Source: Candidatus Aminicenantota bacterium (GTDB lineage Bacteria; Acidobacteriota; Aminicenantia; Aminicenantales; Aminicenantaceae). From it: a stretch of 11,955 bases of DNA. This document shows, one piece after another, positions 6,222 through 11,955 of the stretch; position 1 is the first letter of the stretch; each line of letters opens with the position of its first letter. Both the position numbers and the translations under genes were made by a program. Where the stretch lies: the NCBI GenBank assembly GCA_016926925.1, contig JAFGNQ010000348.1, positions 1-11,955 of the forward strand, written 5' to 3'. The notes under the pieces were generated by a model. The model saw only the letters and a list, made by a program, of their open reading frames with translations, made no database searches and was not told the DNA's origin.

Positions 6222-7430
6222 ATGGATCAGCAGTATTTCATTAATCTGGAAGAGGAATTCGGAGCTCATAATTATAAGCCTCTGAATGTCGTTTTAGAGC
6301 AGGGAAAAGGGGTATGGGTATGGGATGTGAATGGGAAAAAATATCTTGACTGCCTGGCCGCCTATTCGGCGGTAAACCAAGGTCACTGCCATCGCAAAAT
6401 ATTGAAAACCATGGTGGAACAAGCCGAGAAGCTTACGCTGACCTCTCGGGCCTTCCGCAACGACCAACTGGGACCTTTTTATAAAGAGCTGTGCAAACTG
6501 ACCCATTCGCATAAAGTCCTGCCGATGAACAGCGGAGCCGAGGCGGTGGAATCGGTTATCAAGGCGGTTCGCAAATGGGGCTACAAAGTAAAGGGCATCC
6601 CTAAGGATCGGGCGGAAATCATTGTCTGCGAGCACAACTTTCACGGCCGAACCATCACCATCGTCGGTTTCAGTACGGATCCGGGAGCCCGTGAGGATTT
6701 CGGTCCCTATCCCCAAGGCTTCAAAATAATCCCTTTCGGCGACGCCAAAGCTCTGGAGGCGGCTATCACGCCCAATACGGTAGCCTTCATGGTAGAGCCC
6801 ATTCAGGGAGAGGCGGGCGTCATCATCCCCTATCAGGGTTATCTTAAAGATGTCAAGGCTATCTGTGAAAAACACCATGTCGTTTTGATTTTGGATGAAA
6901 TCCAGACCGGACTCGGCCGGACCGGCAAACTGCTAGCTGAAGAGCATGACGGTATCGAGGCCGATCTCAGCCTTGTCGGGAAGGCCCTTTCCGGAGGTTT
7001 CTATCCTGTTTCTGCGGTGCTTTCCACCAAGGAAGTCATGGACGTGCTGCATCCCGGCGAGCACGGCAGCACTTTTGGAGGCAACCCCTTAGCCTGCGCC
7101 ATAGCCAGGACCGCTCTCAAGGTCCTCATCGAAGAAAACATGATAGAAAACGCGGCCCTTATGGGGGAATATTTCCTGTCTCAATTGAAAGAGACGCTCA
7201 CCGGGCCTCATATCAAGGAAATCCGGGGTAAGGGTCTGATGCTGGCGATCGAGCTCGATCCGGATGCCGGCGGCGCCCGGAACTACTGCAAAGCCCTTAT
7301 GAAAAAAGGATTGCTGTGTAAAGAAACCCACAAAGACTCGATCCGCATCTCGCCGCCCCTGGTCATCACCAAGGAAGAAATCGACTGGGCGATGGAACGA
7401 ATCGAGAACGTCCTCTCGAATCAACCATAA
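6222..7430 (+). CDS. rocD: Ornithine aminotransferase (ornithine-oxoacid transaminase)
   Basis: A 402-residue class-III PLP aminotransferase, full length for the family. It transfers the delta-amino group of ornithine to 2-oxoglutarate, giving glutamate-5-semialdehyde and glutamate, in cytoplasmic arginine/proline metabolism. Beyond general class-III motifs (SGAEA 104-108, EPIQGE 192-197, [10 protein letters not shown] 281-290), the residues that set ornithine specificity in human OAT are conserved by alignment: GAHNY (Tyr18, human Tyr55), [11 protein letters not shown] (Tyr48, human Tyr85), FHGRT (Arg143, human Arg180) and Glu197 (human Glu235). Asp225 (LDEIQ) would bind the PLP ring nitrogen and Lys254 ([13 protein letters not shown]) form the Schiff base. 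This favours OAT over acetylornithine or GABA aminotransferase. The ATG follows AAAAGGAAAATTC, giving AGGA about 6 bases upstream. It diverges from the ABC exporter and converges on the flavodoxin gene; no arginase or proline gene is adjacent. No clear terminator was seen in the 151 bp after its stop. Confidence 0.92.
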   Translation: MDQQYFINLEEEFGAHNYKPLNVVLEQGKGVWVWDVNGKKYLDCLAAYSAVNQGHCHRKILKTMVEQAEKLTLTSRAFRNDQLGPFYKELCKLTHSHKVLPMNSGAEAVESVIKAVRKWGYKVKGIPKDRAEIIVCEHNFHGRTITIVGFSTDPGAREDFGPYPQGFKIIPFGDAKALEAAITPNTVAFMVEPIQGEAGVIIPYQGYLKDVKAICEKHHVVLILDEIQTGLGRTGKLLAEEHDGIEADLSLVGKALSGGFYPVSAVLSTKEVMDVLHPGEHGSTFGGNPLACAIARTALKVLIEENMIENAALMGEYFLSQLKETLTGPHIKEIRGKGLMLAIELDPDAGGARNYCKALMKKGLLCKETHKDSIRISPPLVITKEEIDWAMERIENVLSNQP

Positions 7431-7581
7431 ACTTAGCGATTACCTCAGCAGCACCACGGGATACAGCGAAAAAGCGTTCATCGCTCAAGATTTCACTCGG
7501 GATTTCAGTTTCACCATGGGCCTTTTGAGGAACCTCTTCGTAGCCTGGACAACTCAGGTATCGAGGAGTGGCTTTAGCTTC

Positions 7582-8085
7582 TTAGTGATTTTTAGCTGGC
7601 TCCTTTTTTATCTTGGATACAAACTCTTTAGCAAAAGCTGCCGCTTTTTCCAGTTCTTTCTCCCCCAGAGGACCTTTCATTCCTTGAACTTCACAGCGGA
7701 GAGTTTCAGCGTAGACATTCAAACCCTGATCTTTCGCCACTTTCTGGAGAATGCCTGCTGCCCCAGGGTACAGCCATTTCTTGCCCTTTTCCAATTCCTC
7801 AGGGTCTGTCGGCACAGGCCCATAGGTATCGAATACAGCTACGGGCTTTTCTGTAAAACCTTTCTTCCGTATCCGCTTCAACACGCTTTTCGCTTTGCGA
7901 TTGACTCTGGCCATTCGCGTGGGAGAACCGATCAGGATGAAATCGAAGCCGCTCAAGTCGGGGAGCTTCCGGCGAAGATCTTGAATGACGGATTTGACAT
8001 CTTGTGCGGCAAGTTCTTTAGCCATGACATCTGCGACCTGTTTGGTGTTGCCGTGGTAGCTTCTGTAGAGAACGAGTGCTTTCAT
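7582..8085 (-). CDS. Flavodoxin-like protein
   Basis: A 167-residue protein with a flavodoxin fold. The N-terminal strand ALVLYRS leads into the FMN-phosphate loop SYHGNT (9-14), followed by a helix with KQVAD. The second strand pair ends in FILIGSPT (49-56), and DTYGPVP (86-92) marks the loop that contacts the flavin in long-chain members. Length is in the usual flavodoxin range, with a short Lys-rich tail. Likely role: a cytoplasmic one- or two-electron carrier, or a flavodoxin-domain redox protein; whether it replaces ferredoxin as partner of the 2-oxoacid oxidoreductase cannot be told from sequence. The start is well fixed by a consensus AAGGAGG 7 bases upstream. Convergent with ornithine aminotransferase, 151 bp apart. 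The frame stays open for about 70 codons past the TAA (see findings). Confidence 0.85.
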   Translation of the reverse strand: MKALVLYRSYHGNTKQVADVMAKELAAQDVKSVIQDLRRKLPDLSGFDFILIGSPTRMARVNRKAKSVLKRIRKKGFTEKPVAVFDTYGPVPTDPEELEKGKKWLYPGAAGILQKVAKDQGLNVYAETLRCEVQGMKGPLGEKELEKAAAFAKEFVSKIKKEPAKNH

Positions 8086-8092
8086 CTATCAG

Positions 8093-8099
8093 CCTCCTT
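8093..8099 (-). promoter_or_regulatory. Consensus ribosome binding site of the flavodoxin-like gene
   Basis: AAGGAGG on the minus strand, 7 bases before the ATG at 8085. It is the strongest Shine-Dalgarno match in the window and fixes that start. It suggests high translation, consistent with an electron carrier. Confidence 0.75.
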
Positions 8100-8231
8100 T
8101 ATATAAAAGCGCGCAAAAACTCGCTTCCGATATTATCTGGAATTTCACAAGCAATATCCAGGTTTTTTCCATTTAATAAATTTTGAAGGTTGATGATAGA
8201 ATCGGCCAGCCGCATTCCCTTATGCAAATAG

Positions 8232-8251
8232 GCAGGGATCGTTCTCCCTGC
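8232..8251. repeat. Perfect 7-bp inverted repeat with 6-base loop
   Basis: GCAGGGA and TCCCTGC flank TCGTTC. No T run follows on either strand, so it is not a classical intrinsic terminator. It lies in mid-gap, about 150 bp from each flanking gene. It could be a protein-binding site or a transcript-stabilising hairpin; no function can be assigned. Confidence 0.45.
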
Positions 8252-8333
8252 AGAAAATGAACAAAACGGATATTTTCACTTTGCTAAGATCCTAACATTT
8301 TCTTATTGCGTTGATACACTTCTCGAGTGGTGA

Positions 8334-8362
8334 TTGACTCACTCTCAATTCCTTGATATCCT
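8334..8362 (+). promoter_or_regulatory. Candidate promoter of the kinase/ATPase/TPR gene
   Basis: TTGACT (8334-8339) and TATCCT (8357-8362) are separated by exactly 17 bp, 24 bp upstream of the GTG start. The -35 box matches at 5 of 6 positions and the -10 box at 4 of 6. Short inverted repeats (CACT 8317-8320, GAGTG 8325-8329, CACTC 8340-8344) overlap the -35 box and might be an operator. The leader would be short, about 17-20 bases, enough for the AGGGG ribosome site at 8376-8380. Confidence 0.4.
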
Positions 8363-8386
8363 TTTTGCTACAGTTAGGGGATAAGA

Positions 8387-11300
8387 GTGACCATTACCTG
8401 CTCAAAGTGCAAAACACGTAACACCGATAAACAAAGATTTTGCGGAGAGTGCGGGGCACAGCTAACCCAAACAGAGGATGTCGCTGCCCCCACTCGAACC
8501 CTCGAAATTCCCATTCCCGAGATGAAGGCCGGAATAGCCTTTGCCGACAGATATGAGATCCTGGAAGAACTGGGAGCCGGAGGAATGGGAAAAGTCTATA
8601 GAGCCAAAGACAAAAAGATCAACGAAGAGATCGCCTTGAAGATCATTAAGCCTGAGGTCGCTTCGGACGTCAAAACGATCGAGCGATTCAGCCATGAGTT
8701 GAAATTGGCCCGCAAAATATCCCATCGCCATGTCTGTCGCATGTACGAATTCATGGAAGCCGGGGGGATACACTACATCAGTATGGAGTACGTTTCAGGA
8801 AAGGATTTGAAGAGACACATTCAGGAAAAAGGTCCATTATCGGAAAAAGATGTCAGGAGCATTGCCAAACAGGTCTGTACGGGATTGATGGAAGCCCACA
8901 GGATGGGGATCGTGCACCGGGATCTCAAACCCGGCAACATCATGATCGAAAACGACGGTCAGGCCAAAATCATGGATTTCGGCATCGCCCGCTCCCTTCA
9001 CTCCAGAGGCCTGACCGTAGAAGGAATGATCGTAGGAACGCCGGAGTATATGTCGCCGGAACAAGTGAATGGCGAGGAAGTCGATCAGCGCTCTGACATT
9101 TATTCGTTGGGAGCAGTCCTTTTTGAAATGATCACGGGAAGAGTGCTTTTTGAAGGCGAGAGCGCCTTCAGCGTCGCCCTTAAGCAAAAAAATGAAATCC
9201 CTCCGGATCCGCAGGATTTCAATCCCGAAACATCCACGGAGTTCAGCTCTGTCATACTCAAATGCCTGGCAAAAAATAGAGAAGAAAGATACTCCTCGGT
9301 GGAGGAACTCCTATCGGATCTCAACGCACTCGAGAAAGGGGTAGGAATATCTGAAATCTCCGCGAAGATTCACATGCCCGGTTTCATGACGGAAGAACAA
9401 CAAGCTGAGATCGATAAGCCGGTTTTTGTCGCACGCGATGTGGAAATGACCAGATTACTCGAATTCCTGGAAAAGGCCGTGACCGGAAAAGGCCAGGTCG
9501 TATTTGTCACCGGAGAGGCGGGAAGCGGAAAAACGGCACTTATGAAAGAATTCTGCAGAAAAGCCCAAGAGGGCTATCCGGACTTGATTATTGCCGATGG
9601 AAAATGCAACGCCCACAGCGGGATCGGGGATCCCTATTTGCCTTTCCGGGAAGTGCTCGGCCTCTTAACGGGCGATGTGGAAGCAAAATGGAAAGCGGGG
9701 ATTCTGAGCAGCCAGATGGCTCAGCGCCTTTGGAAACTCACTCCTTCTGCGGTTGAAGCCGTTCTGGACTGCGGCTATGACCTGATCAATACCTTTGTGG
9801 CCGGCTCTCTGCTAGTATCCCGGTCTGGATTGTTTGTCTCGCCCGGCACAGATTGGTTGGTCCGTCTCAAGAAGGCTGTGGAGCGCAAATCAGAGCTCCC
9901 TCCTGATTCGAGCCTCCAGCAGAGCGATCTCTTCGAGCAATATACCCGAACACTGCTCTCCCTCACTCGTGAAAACCCTATTCTTTTGGTCCTCGACGAC
10001 CTCCAGTGGGTGGACGCCGGATCGGCCAGCTTGCTCTTTCATCTCGGCCGCCGCCTCGGCGGAAGTCGCGTCATGGTTGTCGGATTGTTTCGTTCGGATG
10101 AGGTCACCTTAGGAAGAGGCGAAGAGCGTCATCCTCTTGAAACAGTGATTCATGAATTGAAACGGGATTTCGGGGACATCGAACTGGAGCTTAGCAGATC
10201 AGAGGCGCGGACTTTTGTGGATGCTTATATCGATGCCGAGGCAAACTGCTTGGACGATTCCTTCCGGGCTACTCTCTTCAGACACACGGGCGGCCATCCG
10301 CTCTTCACCGTAGAATTGCTTCGAGAGATGCAGGATCGGGGGATGCTTTTCAAAGACGAAAAAAACCGGTGGGTTCAAAGCTCTTCTCTTGACTGGAATA
10401 CTCTGCCCGCACGCGTGGACGCGGTCATCGAAGAGCGTATAAGCAGGTTGAACGAAAAATTGCGGGAGATATTGACGGTAGCCAGCATCGAAGGAGAGGA
10501 ATTTACGGCTGAGGTGATAGCCCGATTTCAAGAGATCGAAACCAGGAAATTGATCCGGCTGCTCAGTGCCGATTTGGACAGACGCCATCACCTGGTTTCA
10601 GCCAAAGGCATACGGCAGTTGAGGAGCCTGAACCTCTCTCTTTATTTCTTCCGTCATATCCTTTTCCAGAGATACCTCTATAACAGTCTGGATGCTGTCG
10701 AGAGGTCGCATCTCCACGCCGAGGTGGGAGAAATCCTGGAAGGTCTCTTTGGAGAGCAGAAAGAGGAAGCTTCGGTTCAGCTTGCCCGACATTTCATGGA
10801 GGCTGGACTCGTTGAAAAAGCTGTCGAATATCTTCATAAGGCCGGTGACCGTGCCGTGCGTTTGTCGGCCAATGCCGAGGCCATGGTTCACTACAAGAAC
10901 GCCTTGAAACTTCTAGAGGAGCTCCCGGAGAACCCTGAGCGCGACCAGAGCGAACTCAATCTTCAGCTCGCTTATTTCGTTCCGGTCGCAGCCCTTAGAG
11001 GGATCGGAGATGCGGAGGCAACCAGGGCGATTTTCAGAGCGAGAGAATTGTGCGACCGGATAGGCGAGACCCCTCTGCGTTTCACGGCACTCGTTCAGTT
11101 TGCGACACATTATGCCTTTAGCCGTGCCGAGTATCGAAAAGCGCTGGAACTGAAGGATCAGATTGTCGCCATCGCCGAGCAAACGGGAGATCCGCTCCAG
11201 AAAGCAATATCTTCCTACGTAACAGTATGGTCCTGGCTCAACGTCGGAGAATTGGATAAGGTAGTCGAGCACGCGAACCGGATGAACGCCACGTACGACC

Positions 11301-11955
11301 CCCGGAAACATGGATTCCTCGCTTACCTCTTCGGTTTCGATCTGGGCGTCATCAACCGCGGATTAGGATCCTGGGCGTTGTGGTTCCTCGGATATCCCGA
11401 TCAAGCCCGGAGGCAGATTGAGACAGCCTTAGAACATGCCCATCAGTTAGGGCACCCACACACAGTGGCCTTTGCTCTTGTCGGAGCCTGTGAGCTCTAT
11501 TGGTTCATGAGAGATAAGCAAGGCATCGATCGCTGTCTGGATGAGCTCACCCAAGTCTCCAATGAAAAGGGGTTTTTCTATTGGCAGGCCCACTCCGTTT
11601 TTTATCAAGGAGAGCGGTCGGCTCTTGCCGGAAAGGTCTCAGAGGGAATCGACCAAATGCAACAAGGTCTCGATAAGATACGGACAACGGGTATCCTGAC
11701 CTGTTTTACTAGACTTCTGGCAAGATTGGCATCTGTCTGCCTTCAAACGGAAAGAATCGAGGAGGGACTGAGCGCCTTAGAGGAAGCCATCGCCATTAAG
11801 TGTCGTTTTGATGAAAGCTATATGGAGGCCGAGCTTTACCGCCTCAAGGGGGAGCTGCTGCTGAAAAAGGATGGGGATGAGAATGAAATTCTAAAGCTGT
11901 TCGATCGATCCCTCAAAGTTGCAAGGCAGCAGAAAGCAAAATCGTTGGAGCTCCG
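8387..11955 (+). CDS. Zinc ribbon-Ser/Thr protein kinase-AAA ATPase-TPR signalling protein (3' end cut by window edge)
   Basis: Open from a GTG at 8387 to the window edge: 1189 codons without a stop. An in-frame TAG at 8375-8377 rules out an earlier start, and AGGGG lies 6 bases before the GTG. Domains in order: a zinc ribbon (C5, C8, C19, C22, with FCGECG); a Ser/Thr kinase (about 55-315) with glycine loop GAGGMG (63-68), Lys85 in IALKII, HRDLKPGN (177-184), DFG (197-199) and GTPEYMSPE (218-225), so all catalytic residues are present; an AAA_16/STAND-like ATPase (about 345-650) with Walker A GEAGSGKTA (376-384) and Walker B ILLVLDDLQWVD (532-543); and a long alpha-helical TPR-like region (about 770-1189). 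Motifs such as LWFLGYPDQA (998-1007) and MEAELYRLKGELLL (1146-1159) closely resemble the C-terminal half of bacterial cyclase-ATPase-TPR proteins, which end soon after KSLEL, so little of the protein is probably missing. No transmembrane segment is evident; probably a cytoplasmic Hanks-type kinase regulated by nucleotide binding and protein contacts. Targets are unknown. Confidence 0.9.
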   Translation, partial: MTITCSKCKTRNTDKQRFCGECGAQLTQTEDVAAPTRTLEIPIPEMKAGIAFADRYEILEELGAGGMGKVYRAKDKKINEEIALKIIKPEVASDVKTIERFSHELKLARKISHRHVCRMYEFMEAGGIHYISMEYVSGKDLKRHIQEKGPLSEKDVRSIAKQVCTGLMEAHRMGIVHRDLKPGNIMIENDGQAKIMDFGIARSLHSRGLTVEGMIVGTPEYMSPEQVNGEEVDQRSDIYSLGAVLFEMITGRVLFEGESAFSVALKQKNEIPPDPQDFNPETSTEFSSVILKCLAKNREERYSSVEELLSDLNALEKGVGISEISAKIHMPGFMTEEQQAEIDKPVFVARDVEMTRLLEFLEKAVTGKGQVVFVTGEAGSGKTALMKEFCRKAQEGYPDLIIADGKCNAHSGIGDPYLPFREVLGLLTGDVEAKWKAGILSSQMAQRLWKLTPSAVEAVLDCGYDLINTFVAGSLLVSRSGLFVSPGTDWLVRLKKAVERKSELPPDSSLQQSDLFEQYTRTLLSLTRENPILLVLDDLQWVDAGSASLLFHLGRRLGGSRVMVVGLFRSDEVTLGRGEERHPLETVIHELKRDFGDIELELSRSEARTFVDAYIDAEANCLDDSFRATLFRHTGGHPLFTVELLREMQDRGMLFKDEKNRWVQSSSLDWNTLPARVDAVIEERISRLNEKLREILTVASIEGEEFTAEVIARFQEIETRKLIRLLSADLDRRHHLVSAKGIRQLRSLNLSLYFFRHILFQRYLYNSLDAVERSHLHAEVGEILEGLFGEQKEEASVQLARHFMEAGLVEKAVEYLHKAGDRAVRLSANAEAMVHYKNALKLLEELPENPERDQSELNLQLAYFVPVAALRGIGDAEATRAIFRARELCDRIGETPLRFTALVQFATHYAFSRAEYRKALELKDQIVAIAEQTGDPLQKAISSYVTVWSWLNVGELDKVVEHANRMNATYDPRKHGFLAYLFGFDLGVINRGLGSWALWFLGYPDQARRQIETALEHAHQLGHPHTVAFALVGACELYWFMRDKQGIDRCLDELTQVSNEKGFFYWQAHSVFYQGERSALAGKVSEGIDQMQQGLDKIRTTGILTCFTRLLARLASVCLQTERIEEGLSALEEAIAIKCRFDESYMEAELYRLKGELLLKKDGDENEILKLFDRSLKVARQQKAKSLEL

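Larger units (their letters stand above)
8086..8386. other. Non-coding 301-bp divergent region between flavodoxin-like and kinase genes
   Basis: No gene is seen. The segment is AT-rich and holds a consensus ribosome site for the flavodoxin-like gene (8093-8099), a perfect 7-bp hairpin (8232-8251), and a candidate plus-strand promoter with overlapping inverted repeats (8317-8362) for the kinase gene. No convincing minus-strand promoter for the flavodoxin-like gene could be picked. Confidence 0.6.

Noticed and set aside
6294..6878. Minus-strand open frame of 194 codons inside ornithine aminotransferase
   Set aside because: Antisense to conserved active-site motifs of the aminotransferase; a product of codon bias.
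7516..8106. Plus-strand open frame of 196 codons over the flavodoxin-like gene
   Set aside because: The minus-strand gene has a consensus ribosome site and flavodoxin motifs; the plus-strand product is Phe/Cys-rich antisense translation.
8137..8168. CTGGA...TCCAG stem followed by G and six T residues as a plus-strand terminator
   Set aside because: The stem is 5 bp with a 15-base loop, and no plus-strand gene ends nearby for it to terminate; it lies in the leader of the minus-strand flavodoxin-like gene.

Overview
The window looks like chromosome from an anaerobic or fermentative bacterium with roughly balanced base composition. The evidence is a ferredoxin-linked 2-oxoacid oxidoreductase operon, a flavodoxin-like protein, a NatAB-like ABC exporter, an exported lipase-like SGNH protein carrying LamG-like and DUF3471-like domains, and a giant zinc ribbon/Ser-Thr kinase/AAA ATPase/TPR protein. 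That mix fits Candidatus Aminicenantes or a related Acidobacteriota-type lineage. This placement is inference from gene content; no rRNA or other phylogenetic marker is present. No tRNA, rRNA, CRISPR array, prophage or insertion sequence was recognised.

Layout. From 1 to 6058 every gene is on the minus strand. Read in the direction of transcription (right to left) these are: a two-gene ABC exporter (ATPase 6058-5336, permease 5339-4050); an exported SGNH hydrolase (3916-2237); a 384-bp non-coding gap holding a strong-looking promoter and a small dyad; an unrecognised membrane-anchored or exported protein (1852-1184); and the gamma, delta and alpha subunits of a 2-oxoacid:ferredoxin oxidoreductase with overlapping reading frames, alpha running off the left edge. 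A divergent intergenic region (6059-6221) separates this block from ornithine aminotransferase on the plus strand (6222-7430). A flavodoxin-like gene (8085-7582, minus) converges on the aminotransferase. A second roughly 300-bp gap (8086-8386) leads into the very large kinase/ATPase/TPR gene (8387 to beyond the right edge, plus strand).

How the genes may work together. The oxidoreductase would oxidise a 2-oxoacid to its acyl-CoA and pass electrons to ferredoxin. The flavodoxin-like protein could be an alternative low-potential carrier, but it is not in the same operon. Ornithine aminotransferase makes glutamate semialdehyde and glutamate, which fits an amino-acid-fermenting life, and its 2-oxoacid products could feed the oxidoreductase (inference). 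The ABC pair is a self-contained exporter. The kinase/ATPase/TPR protein is the most distinctive gene. Its catalytic kinase residues and Walker motifs are all present, and its C-terminal half resembles the ATPase/TPR proteins that in many bacteria carry a nucleotide cyclase instead of a kinase.

No obviously new multi-gene system is visible. The items most worth a second look are the kinase/ATPase/TPR architecture, the three-domain SGNH protein, the unrecognised exported protein with its near-consensus promoter, and the structured non-coding gaps.
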